Below, one piece after another: positions 6,338 to 11,677 of a stretch of DNA of 11,677 nucleotides; position 1 is the first letter of the stretch, and each line of letters begins with the position of its first letter. The stretch is from BB31 sp964582525. GTDB lineage: Bacteria > Pseudomonadota > Gammaproteobacteria > Beggiatoales > Beggiatoaceae. The notes beneath the pieces are model-generated. The model did no database searches and was not told where the DNA came from. It saw nothing but the letters and a program-made list of their open reading frames with translations. The position numbers were made by a program, and so were the translations under genes. The stretch spans positions 1 through 11,677 of the forward strand of contig CAZOSP010000105.1 in the NCBI GenBank assembly GCA_964582525.1. Reading direction: 5' to 3'.

Positions 6338-7339
6338 ATGCCAAACCACACTGCAAAAATTAAAGATCTGCCCACCAATATCATCACGGGCTTTTTAGGT
6401 GTCGGTAAAACCTCGGCGATTCTGCATTTGCTGCGCAACAAACCCGCTGAACAACGCTGGGCGGTATTAGTCAATGAATTCGGCGAGATTGGTGTTGATG
6501 GCAGCTTGTTTGAGCGACAACATTCCGCAACGGCAGGTATTTTTATTCGCCAAGTGCCGGGCGGCTGTATGTGTTGTGCAGCGGGTTTACCAATGCAAAC
6601 TGCGTTGAATCAACTATTGCTACAAGCACAACCGCAGCGTTTGTTGATCGAACCCACGGGCTTAGGGCATCCACGCGAAGTGTTACAAACCCTCGCATCA
6701 AAACATTATCAAGGCGTGTTGGCGATTGAAAAAGTCATCACGCTGGTCGATGCGCGAAAATTATCCGAGCGCCGCTACACAGAACATGAAACCTTTAATC
6801 AACAAATCGCCATTGCCGACCTGGTGGTGGGCAATAAGCAAGACCTGTATGCGGCTGATGACAAAGCAAAACTAACCGCTTATGTGCAGACACAAGGCGC
6901 GCCTGATGCGCAGGTATTTTTTACCGAACAAGCCGCGCTGCAACTCAATTGGTTGCAAGGTGCGACACAGGCTAACGCGCATCTACATCCGCATCACCAC
7001 CACACAGAAGCGGCAACAACGCCGCCAGGTGACAAGCCGCTACCTGACAGCGGTTATGTACAAGCCGTCAACCAAAGCGAAGGCTTTGTCAGCATCGGCT
7101 GGCGTTTCGCCGCCGACAAAACCTTTCAACGCGCCAAATTCTTGGCGTTTATGCAAAAGCTTACAGTTGAACGCCTGAAAGCCGTATTGCTCACCGAGCA
7201 AGGCATTCGCGGCTACAACCTCACGCCCGACGGATTCAGCGAAACCAGATTAGACGCTGGCAACGAAAGCCGTATTGAAATCATTGCCACGCAGATTGAT
7301 GAAACGTGGGAAGTGCAGTTGTTGGCGTGTGTTTGCTAA
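6338..7339 (+). CDS. COG0523/CobW-family GTPase, putative zinc metallochaperone
   Basis: A 333-residue G3E-class P-loop GTPase. Walker A is GFLGVGKT (18-25), followed by NEFGEIGVDG (46-55). The family's metal-binding motif is CMCC (77-80, in PGGCMCC), then EPTGLGHP (105-112) and the guanine-recognition motif NKQD (166-169). A linker holds a His cluster, HLHPHHHH (215-222), before the C-terminal CobW_C domain (about 240-333). Zur-regulated members of COG0523 such as ZagA/ZigA-type proteins deliver zinc to client enzymes using GTP binding and hydrolysis, and the CxCC motif transfers the metal. Context here (MerC-like gene 3 bp upstream, ZnuABC-type genes on both sides, a Zur-type site 37 bp downstream) supports zinc rather than cobalt or nickel. 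The client is not identifiable, since no duplicate zinc-enzyme gene is adjacent. Confidence 0.88.
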   Translation: MPNHTAKIKDLPTNIITGFLGVGKTSAILHLLRNKPAEQRWAVLVNEFGEIGVDGSLFERQHSATAGIFIRQVPGGCMCCAAGLPMQTALNQLLLQAQPQRLLIEPTGLGHPREVLQTLASKHYQGVLAIEKVITLVDARKLSERRYTEHETFNQQIAIADLVVGNKQDLYAADDKAKLTAYVQTQGAPDAQVFFTEQAALQLNWLQGATQANAHLHPHHHHTEAATTPPGDKPLPDSGYVQAVNQSEGFVSIGWRFAADKTFQRAKFLAFMQKLTVERLKAVLLTEQGIRGYNLTPDGFSETRLDAGNESRIEIIATQIDETWEVQLLACVC

Positions 7340-7362
7340 GTCTAAATTGGATGGGTAAGCAT

Positions 7363-7393
7363 TTGACATATTTTTCATATGTTATGTTATAAC
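7363..7393 (+). promoter_or_regulatory. Predicted sigma-70 promoter of zinc unit 2
   Basis: A perfect TTGACA at 7363-7368 is followed by TATAAC at 7388-7393. The 19-bp spacing is long. TATGTT at 7384-7389 (15 bp) is an alternative -10. Both candidate -10 elements lie within the Zur-like palindrome. The ribosome binding site is AAGGAAG at 7410-7416, before ATG 7422. Confidence 0.5.
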
Positions 7394-7398
7394 ATTTT
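7376..7398 (+). promoter_or_regulatory. Zur-box-like operator of zinc unit 2
   Basis: The half-sites CATATGTTATG (7376-7386) and TATAACATTTT (7388-7398) flank a central T. The right 17 bases, TGTTATGTTATAACATT, are identical to those of the operator at 2982-3004, and the left arm extends the match to ATGTTATG. Two near-identical palindromes, each before a group of zinc-uptake genes, support co-regulation by one repressor, most likely Zur. Confidence 0.82.
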
Positions 7399-7421
7399 CA
7401 GAAAAAGATAAGGAAGCCATC

Positions 7422-8099
7422 ATGCAAAATCTCATACCAAACCAACACACATCAAACATCCCAGCATTATTTGCACAGCATTACAACCAAGCCGAAAGCC
7501 TTGCGGAACTCAGTGATATTTACCAAGCGCAGATTAATTTACGCTGGTATCCACGCGAGTTTAGCCCTGCTTTAACACAGTTTATTGGCGAATACATACG
7601 CAGCAAACCCACCGCACTTGAAGTCAAAGTAAACTTGCAACAGCCTGATTTATATTGCTATTTCCAACACTTGCCAGCCAGTGCAGGACGCGACGAGTTT
7701 CTCAATGACCTGAGTTTTATTTGCCAGCTATACGGCGATTTACTCGAAGCTGACCGTGCAGGTTTGCGTTTAGCCTACCTCGACAGTGCCATGTGCCCTA
7801 AATTTCATGTAGATCGTGTTGGCATTCGCTTGCTGTGTACCTATCACGGAACAGGCACAGAATGGTTGGATAACCATAATATCGACCGTAGCTGGCTCGG
7901 CAATCGCGCCCGCAGTTTGCTGGAAATGGAGCAATACTTGATTCACGATAGTAGCGCGATTCACCATTTACCGACCGGCAGCATCGCTTTATTAAAAGGC
8001 GAAAGTGACGAATTCAACCGCGACAACGGTATTGTGCATCGCTCCCCCGCCGTCACTCCCCAGCAACCCCGTTTATTGCTGAGTTTGGACGCGCTATAA
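7422..8099 (+). CDS. DUF1826 domain-containing protein
   Basis: A 225-residue cytoplasmic protein with the DUF1826 pattern: an N-terminal helical part, then CPKFHVDRVGIRLLCTYHG, GTEWLDN, HHLPTGSIALLKGE and a C-terminal GIVHRSP ending in PRLLLSLD. There is no signal peptide or transmembrane segment. The family's biochemical role is unknown to me. It commonly sits near zinc-responsive COG0523 and transporter genes, and here it directly follows a Zur-like operator. H129-x-D131, H206 and R217 (11 residues after H206) have the spacing of the iron and 2-oxoglutarate ligands in cupin-fold dioxygenases. This raises the possibility of a metal-dependent oxygenase or hydrolase, but that is inference from spacing only. 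The ATPase gene follows 14 bp downstream. Confidence 0.78.
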   Translation: MQNLIPNQHTSNIPALFAQHYNQAESLAELSDIYQAQINLRWYPREFSPALTQFIGEYIRSKPTALEVKVNLQQPDLYCYFQHLPASAGRDEFLNDLSFICQLYGDLLEADRAGLRLAYLDSAMCPKFHVDRVGIRLLCTYHGTGTEWLDNHNIDRSWLGNRARSLLEMEQYLIHDSSAIHHLPTGSIALLKGESDEFNRDNGIVHRSPAVTPQQPRLLLSLDAL

Positions 8100-8113
8100 C
8101 CAAACAGCAACGC

Positions 8114-8695
8114 ATGAGCCAAGCATCTCAAGCCCTATTGCAGGCTGAAAACCTGGTTGCCGGCTATCAAACGCCCATCACCGCGCCGCTGTCGTTTGCT
8201 CTCTATGCGGGCGACATTCTTGGCTTGTGTGGCGCGAATGGCGCGGGTAAATCAACTTTAATCCGTGCCATCATGGGAACGGCACGGATTTTCAGCGGCG
8301 TTTTGCAGCAAGCCGCTGGCATCCGCCTCGTCCACCAAGCGCAACACCCGCTGCAATTACAGCCCATGCCTTTGCAAGCGCAAGAATTACTGCGCTTGTG
8401 CGGCGTAGAAGGATCGCACACTTTGCCCGCGCAGTTGCAACCGCTGTTGCGCCAACGCCTTGATAAACTCAGCGGCGGACAGTGGCAGCTTTTGCAGATT
8501 TGCGCCTGTTTAGGCAGCAACGCCGAAGTCATTGTTTTGGATGAGCCGACCAATAATTTAGACCCCGCCAGCATCGCCGCGCTATGCGAAGCTTTGCAAC
8601 AGTTGCAGCCGCAGCAAGCCGTGTTACTGGTCAGCCATGAAGCGCGTTTTGTGCAACAGGTTTGCAACCGCACACTGGAGATGCGCCGTGCTTGA
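8114..8695 (+). CDS. znuC: ZnuC-like metal ABC transporter ATP-binding protein (short form)
   Basis: ATPase subunit that powers the adjacent permease. At 193 residues it still carries every ATP-hydrolysis element: Walker A GANGAGKST (40-48), Q-loop Gln75 in VHQAQHP, ABC signature LSGGQ (119-123), Walker B VIVLDEP with catalytic Glu144, D-loop NNLD, and switch His175 in VSHE. It lacks the C-terminal extension of about 50 residues found in E. coli ZnuC (251), and the region between the Q-loop and signature is also compact. It overlaps the permease gene by 8 bp, so the pair is translationally coupled. Zinc specificity is inferred from the Zur-like promoter 0.7 kb upstream and the ZnuA-like gene in unit 1. 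No clear Shine-Dalgarno sequence precedes ATG 8114. Confidence 0.85.
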   Translation: MSQASQALLQAENLVAGYQTPITAPLSFALYAGDILGLCGANGAGKSTLIRAIMGTARIFSGVLQQAAGIRLVHQAQHPLQLQPMPLQAQELLRLCGVEGSHTLPAQLQPLLRQRLDKLSGGQWQLLQICACLGSNAEVIVLDEPTNNLDPASIAALCEALQQLQPQQAVLLVSHEARFVQQVCNRTLEMRRA

Positions 8696-9470
8696 CGCTT
8701 GGCTAGACCCGCTGTTTCACCTGCCTTTTTTCACCGGCTTGCTGCTAACGCTATTGCTGGCGTTGCTCGGCGTGTATTTGCGCCTGCGCGAAGAATGGTT
8801 AGCGGCATTAGGGCTGGCGCAACTCGCCAGTGCGGGTGCTTTAGGCGGTGCGGCACTGGGTTTGCCGATGTTAGCGGGTTCAGCAATAGGCGCGAGTCTC
8901 GGTGCGCTGGCGAAAAACCTGCGTCCCCACTGGGGCAACGAAAACTACGTGCTGATGCTGCTGTTTGGCTGGAGCGCGACACTGCTACTGGCAGCAAACG
9001 TGCCACACGGCGAAGGCTGGGGACAGGCTTTAATCGACGGTCAGCTTTATTTCAGCGGCGCGAGTCATGCGTGGTCTGCGATAGCCGTGTTGCTGGTGAC
9101 GGGCTTGACTCTGCCATACTGGTCGCCGCGCCTGTTGCGCATCCGCTTTTTCCCCGATTATTTCCGTGCCAACGGCTTGCCCGCTTGGCGTTTTCAATTA
9201 CTTTTTGACCTGCTATGCGCGGTCGCGCTGGGCGTCGCAAGCGTAAGCATGGGCTTGATGGCAGCCTTCGCGCTGATATTTATTCCCGCTTGGTTAGCCT
9301 TTCGCTGGGCAACCGGTTGGTGGTGGACGCTGGCGTGGAGCATCGGCTTGGGGCTATGCGCCTATGTGAGCGCTTTTAGTCTCGCCCTGTATTTGGATCA
9401 GCCCTTCGCCCCACTGCTGGTCGCCTGCTTGTTGCTGTTGGCAGCGGCGGCTTGGGCTATGCGCCGTTAG
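8688..9470 (+). CDS. znuB: ZnuB-like metal ABC transporter permease (ABC-3 family)
   Basis: Inner-membrane channel subunit of the zinc importer, 260 residues from a GTG at 8688. That codon has TGGAG at 8676-8680 and overlaps the ATPase stop. The upstream in-frame ATG at 8637 would add 17 basic residues lying wholly inside the ATPase gene and is less likely. About eight or nine hydrophobic segments span the protein (for example 13-32, 36-77, 88-106, 128-147, 171-213, 216-238, 242-258). The N-terminal PFFTGLLLTLLLALLGVYLRL followed by LGLAQLASAGALGGAALG matches the ABC-3 start. The segment after residue 105 (GQALIDGQLYFSGAS) occupies the coupling-loop region. The sequence is more diverged than typical ZnuB, so the metal specificity is assigned by context. 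Confidence 0.85.
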   Translation: MLDAWLDPLFHLPFFTGLLLTLLLALLGVYLRLREEWLAALGLAQLASAGALGGAALGLPMLAGSAIGASLGALAKNLRPHWGNENYVLMLLFGWSATLLLAANVPHGEGWGQALIDGQLYFSGASHAWSAIAVLLVTGLTLPYWSPRLLRIRFFPDYFRANGLPAWRFQLLFDLLCAVALGVASVSMGLMAAFALIFIPAWLAFRWATGWWWTLAWSIGLGLCAYVSAFSLALYLDQPFAPLLVACLLLLAAAAWAMRR

Positions 9471-9477
9471 TGCCTGG

Positions 9478-9684
9478 GTGATGAAAATGCATATTGCTGA
9501 ATCGATTGATATGATCCTTACATTTCGCGCCACCCAAGACTCATTTTCTCTTTTTTATCCTGACACCCAAAAATATATTTTTAGTGTGCTATTTTGCAAT
9601 AAACAGCCAGATTGCGATAATTTACATATTTTGTTGAGCTATACAATATTTTACAGACAACCTATTGAATTTACAAGTGAATAA
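9478..9684 (+). CDS. Doubtful small open frame after the permease
   Basis: Sixty-eight codons start at ATG 9478 (or ATG 9481/9487), 7 bp after the permease stop. There is no convincing ribosome binding site, although GGGTG sits just upstream. The sequence is AT-rich relative to its neighbours and has no recognised motif. It encodes mixed aromatic and polar residues with Cys at 40 and 46 (CNKQPDC). It could be a small AT-rich acquired gene or simply an open stretch at the start of the decayed accessory strip. Confidence 0.25.
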   Translation: MMKMHIAESIDMILTFRATQDSFSLFYPDTQKYIFSVLFCNKQPDCDNLHILLSYTIFYRQPIEFTSE

Positions 9685-9754
9685 TAATGTTCTATGCACC
9701 GCAGTTTACCGAATTTCGAGCATCCTGGGTATGGGCTATGTGACGGTTCTCGTT

Positions 9755-9773
9755 CCCTGAGCCTGTCGAAGGG
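9755..9773. repeat. CCCTGAGC(C/T)TGTCGAAGGG intergenic repeat
   Basis: The near-palindrome CCCTGAGCCTGTCGAAGGG is a short repeat seen between genes in many bacterial genomes. A partial inverted copy occurs at 11403-11417, so the two flank the toxin-antitoxin strip in opposite orientation. Confidence 0.6.
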
Positions 9774-9990
9774 TGTTGAAGGATGGATTATCTGTAACTA
9801 CCCCAAACGCACAGACTGCGCTGGAATTTCAGGCAGGTCTGCAAGCCCTCAAAGGTAAAACCGCCTGGACTGTCGGGATGTGGAACTTCGGGCTGGACAA
9901 CCAACGCCCTGGAACTCGATTCAGAATGTGCCGAAGGATTATCTGGTGCTGAATCAGTATTTAGTGCAAGTAGTGAATCGGGGGATGTGA
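9761..9990 (+). pseudogene. Frameshifted coding remnant containing repeat copy A
   Basis: One frame reads from 9761 through TTPNAQTALEFQAGLQALKG and then KTAWTVGMWNFGLDNQ. Around 9900-9906 the sensible reading moves to another frame, continuing PWNSIQNVPKDYLVLNQYLV and ending NRGM at a TGA (9988-9990). The protein-like character on both sides of a single frame change suggests a decayed gene end. I do not recognise the family. The first half is related to the sequences at 10853-10924 and 11484-11553. Confidence 0.4.
9782..9855 (+). repeat. Coding-like repeat, copy A
   Basis: First of three direct, diverged copies of about 70 bp with the protein reading NAQ(S/T)-EF--LQA. Copy A contains GATGGATTATCTG (9782-9794), then an AACGCACAG...GAATTTCAG block and TCTGCAAGCC. 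It lies upstream of the UPF0175 antitoxin gene. Confidence 0.6.
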
Positions 9991-10035
9991 TTCAGCGCAG
10001 AGGAAAACAGCTTTGACAGCATATAGGACAAAACA

Positions 10036-10311
10036 ATGCACATAGAACTGGACATAGACGATTCCATCTTGCTGAGCTTAAAAGCGCCTAAGTCTGAATT
10101 TATCAACATCCTGCGCTTTCAAACCGCTTTGGCGCTTTACCAGCAAAACAAACTCAGCTTGGGGAAAGCGGCGGAATTGGCCGGTTACACCCGCTTGGAC
10201 TTTATAGATAAGCTGCGCCTGGAAAATCAGCCGATATTCGATTATGAACCGGAATTGCTTGAGCAGATGGAACAAAGCGCCGATGCGTTGTTGGCGCAAT
10301 TGAAAGTATGA
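10036..10311 (+). CDS. UPF0175 family antitoxin-like DNA-binding protein
   Basis: A 91-residue protein of the UPF0175 family (COG2886), commonly the antitoxin or regulator encoded directly before a DUF3368 PIN-like toxin. A helix-turn-helix is visible at about 40-66 (LSLGKAAELAGYTRLDFIDK), preceded by a helical segment (FINILRFQTALALYQQNK) and followed by an acidic C-terminal tail (DYEPELLEQMEQ), probably the toxin-binding part. The start ATG 10036 has AGGAC at 10025-10029. Its stop overlaps the next start as ATGA (10308-10311), the usual coupled layout of such modules. It probably binds its own promoter, although I found no clear operator in the 9991-10035 leader. The gene appears intact although its partner does not. 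Confidence 0.85.
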   Translation: MHIELDIDDSILLSLKAPKSEFINILRFQTALALYQQNKLSLGKAAELAGYTRLDFIDKLRLENQPIFDYEPELLEQMEQSADALLAQLKV

Positions 10312-10769
10312 TTGTCAATGCCACACCGTTGATTTCGCTGTCATCAATCGACCAATTATCCTTGTTGCAGACACTTTTCGGGGAAGTGCTTATTCCTCAA
10401 GCGGTGTACCCAGAAATCAAAGCTAAAAAGTCTTTTTGACATCATGAAATCGACTCGCCATGGATACAGGTCAAAGCAATTCAGGGGCAGGATTACTTGG
10501 GATTGCTGCTCAATGACATGGATCGCGGCGAAGCGGAGGCTATCCTGCTGGCAAAGAAAATCCGTGCGGATGCGTTGGTCATTGATGAACGCATGGGTTA
10601 TCAAATCGCTCAATCCCAAGGCATCACGGTGATTGGCACTCTGACGATTTTATTGATGGCGAAGAAGGCAGGAATCATCCAGGCCATCAAGCCCTTGCTG
10701 GATGAGAGGGTGAGCAAAGGCCGGTGGTACAGCGATTCGGTTTACCGACAGTTTTCGGAATGTGGGTGA
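10308..10769 (+). pseudogene. DUF3368 PIN-like toxin gene with an in-frame TGA
   Basis: From ATG 10308 the frame encodes the DUF3368 N-terminus (MIVNATPLISLSSIDQLSLL, then FGEVLIPQAVYPEI). It reaches TGA at codon 44 (10437-10439), then continues in the same frame for another 109 codons to a TGA at 10767-10769. The downstream part has the conserved LLLNDMDRGEAEAILLAKK, ADALVIDERMGYQIAQ and VIGTLTILLMAKKAG segments. The total, 153 codons plus the stop, is the normal family length, so only one base need have changed (for example GGA, CGA or TGG to TGA). PIN-fold acidic residues D/E in DRGEAEA and D in VIDE are retained. N4 replaces the usual first Asp, as in some family members. The product would be an RNase-type toxin, and truncation at 43 residues should abolish activity. 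A sequencing error is an alternative. Confidence 0.82.
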
Positions 10770-10852
10770 GTTGTAGCGGTTTTCAACCGTTTAAACTCGC
10801 GCCGAGCTTAAGACCAAACGCCCAAAACTTCGCGTCTGGGGCGTGGCGCGGG

Positions 10853-10924
10853 TATCGTTTACTACCCAGAAATGCTCAGTCTGTGGCAGAATTTCAATCA
10901 CGTCAGGGTCTGCAAGCCCTTAAG
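10853..10924 (+). repeat. Coding-like repeat, copy B
   Basis: Second copy, between the two toxin-antitoxin modules. It shares ACTACCC, AATGCTCAGTCTGTGGCAG, AATTTCA and GTCTGCAAGCCCT with copies A and C. The reading NAQSVAEFQ is preserved while codon third bases differ (AAC/AAT, GCA/GCT/GCC). The rest of the 10770-10946 interval shows nothing I can annotate. Confidence 0.65.
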
Positions 10925-10946
10925 TTTTTTAGCAGGTAGCAGCATT

Positions 10947-11303
10947 ATGCGCATTGCACTTAATCTTGAGCAATTGCAAGCGGTTATTTCACAAAGGTCG
11001 TTTGAGGAAAAATTAGCATTGGTGCGTATGTTGGAGACACAAACTTTTTCTGAGCGTTTTAAACGTCTCTTAGCGCAAGTGCGCACGGATGAATTGACCT
11101 TTGACGACATTACCGCTGAAGTGGAAGCGGTCAGGCGTGCGCGTTATGCAGCAAAAAAACGCCACCTGCTGGACTTGAATGTATCCGGGCAAGCAGATTA
11201 TTTAGTAACGGACGACGGGGATTTGCGCGCTTTGAACCCGTTTCACGGCACACAAATCATCACCTATCGGGCGTTTGAAGACTTGTTGCATAAGCTGCGC
11301 TAA
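10947..11303 (+). CDS. Antitoxin fused to the C-terminal tail of a PIN toxin (deletion chimera)
   Basis: A 118-residue frame from ATG 10947. Residues 1 to about 70 resemble the small antitoxins that precede COG1569 PIN toxins (SFEEKLALVRMLETQTFSER, then TDELTFDDITAEVEAVRRARY). Without a stop the frame runs into HLLDLNVSGQADYLVTDDGDL (73-93) and ALNPFHGTQIITYRAFEDLL. The latter is the typical C-terminal third of a COG1569-type PIN domain with its late acidic residues (TDDGDL). The PIN N-terminus, including the first catalytic Asp and the central Glu, is absent, equal to roughly 90 residues. The junction lies at an A-rich run (GCAAAAAAACGC, 11149-11160). An internal deletion joining antitoxin and toxin genes in frame is the simplest explanation. 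Nuclease activity is not expected, but DNA or toxin binding by the N-terminal part could persist. An upstream in-frame ATG at 10872 lies in repeat B and is unlikely. Confidence 0.7.
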   Translation: MRIALNLEQLQAVISQRSFEEKLALVRMLETQTFSERFKRLLAQVRTDELTFDDITAEVEAVRRARYAAKKRHLLDLNVSGQADYLVTDDGDLRALNPFHGTQIITYRAFEDLLHKLR

Positions 11304-11345
11304 TACCGTAGTCATGAGTACATGGTGCGAGTGCTTTAACGATAG

Positions 11346-11395
11346 CGTAACGCACGCTTTCAATATGCGCTGATGCTTGGCAATGGTGCGTTACG
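11346..11395. repeat. Inverted repeat CGTAACGCAC / GTGCGTTACG
   Basis: Perfect 10-bp arms at 11346-11355 and 11386-11395 surround a 30-base spacer that itself contains TGCGC. This is characteristic of small intergenic palindromic elements with a GTGCGTTACG core. It lies 42 bp after the chimeric toxin-antitoxin gene and could act as an RNA hairpin at its 3' end. Confidence 0.6.
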
Positions 11396-11402
11396 GCGCA
11401 CA

Positions 11403-11417
11403 CTTCGACAAGCTCAG
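11403..11417. repeat. Partial inverted copy of the TTCGACAAGCTCAG repeat
   Basis: CTTCGACAAGCTCAG is the reverse complement of CTGAGCTTGTCGAAG, one base different from the copy at 9755-9773. It has lost the outer CCC/GGG symmetry on one side. Confidence 0.55.
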
Positions 11418-11483
11418 TGCAAGAAAGGACGCGCCTAAGCACCTACTGCGCCGGTACATGGCGCAGGCATCGTGGGCATGGGT

Positions 11484-11553
11484 GATGGATTATCTGCACA
11501 CTACCCAAAATGCCCAGTCTGTGGCAGAATTTCACACAAGCTTGCAAGCATGG
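11484..11553 (+). repeat. Coding-like repeat, copy C
   Basis: Third copy, after the second toxin-antitoxin module. It starts with the GATGGATTATCTG shared with copy A, then has CCCAGTCTGTGGCAGAATTT shared almost exactly with copy B, and ends near CTTGCAAGCATGG. The reading is NAQSVAEFHTSLQAWHW. The flanking 11304-11677 sequence contains an open frame, but it merely runs through the repeats and is not treated as a gene. Confidence 0.65.
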
Positions 11554-11641
11554 CATTGGGCTGACGGTAGAAAGCCTGTGTCGCCGTCATTGTTGCGGCT
11601 CTCGCAAAAGACGCTCAGCCCAATCTTGTATCTTAACCCCA

Positions 11642-11662
11642 TTCATGGTTAGCTACCATGAA
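11642..11662. repeat. Near-perfect 21-bp palindrome
   Basis: TTCATGGT (11642-11649) and ACCATGAA (11655-11662) are exact inverted arms around TAGCT. Without the extra T at 11650 the whole would be a perfect 20-bp palindrome. It may be an operator or hairpin belonging to a gene beyond the window. Confidence 0.45.
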
Positions 11663-11677
11663 GCGGAAATCAGAGAG

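Noticed and set aside
10437..10439. TGA read as selenocysteine in the DUF3368 gene
   Set aside because: No convincing stem-loop of SECIS type was seen just after the codon, and DUF3368 proteins are not known selenoproteins. A nonsense mutation or base error is simpler.
9782..11553. Integron-like array with attC sites between toxin-antitoxin cassettes
   Set aside because: The repeats flank modules, but they lack conserved GTTRRRY/RYYYAAC core ends. Only copy A has a weak inverted pair (CAGAC...GTCTG), and it is not kept in B or C. No integrase is visible.
11377..11652. 91-codon gene at the right end
   Set aside because: The frame crosses an inverted repeat, the CTTCGACAAGCTCAG repeat and repeat copy C, with no ribosome binding site. 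Open by chance.

Overview
The window looks like chromosomal DNA of a gammaproteobacterium with a GC content of roughly one half. LptF, a Dam-type methylase beside a DUF2452 gene, and Zur-type operators of the enterobacterial and pseudomonad form all fit that class. The UPF0175/DUF3368 and COG1569-type toxin-antitoxin remnants and the intergenic repeats recall filamentous sulfur bacteria (Thiotrichales), but that genus-level guess is inference.

Layout. Positions 1-244 hold an unidentified coding-like tail. Positions 245-1580 carry a DUF2452 gene overlapping a Dam-family adenine methylase. The methylase converges on, and overlaps by 44 bp, lptF (1537-2601, minus strand). LptF is the inner-membrane permease subunit of lipopolysaccharide export. 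Positions 2602-2967 show no convincing gene.

Positions 2968-9470 form a zinc-starvation locus in two plus-strand transcription units, each with a Zur-box-like palindrome over its -10 region. Unit 1 encodes a porin-like outer-membrane protein with a His-rich segment, a ZnuA-like periplasmic binding protein, an unrecognised 78-residue protein, a MerC-like membrane protein and a COG0523/CobW GTPase with a CMCC motif and a His loop. An 89-bp repeat separates znuA from the last three genes. Unit 2 encodes a DUF1826 protein, a short ZnuC-like ATPase and a ZnuB-like permease. Together they form a complete route: outer-membrane entry, periplasmic capture, ABC import, and probably intracellular zinc delivery by the GTPase. 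The roles of the 78-residue, MerC-like and DUF1826 proteins are open.

Positions 9471-11677 are a decayed accessory strip. A UPF0175 antitoxin is intact, but its DUF3368 toxin partner has one in-frame TGA. A second module has collapsed into an antitoxin fused to the tail of a PIN toxin. Three diverged copies of a roughly 70-bp coding-like repeat lie before, between and after the two modules, alongside common intergenic repeats and hairpins. No rRNA, tRNA, CRISPR array, intact transposase or integrase was seen.
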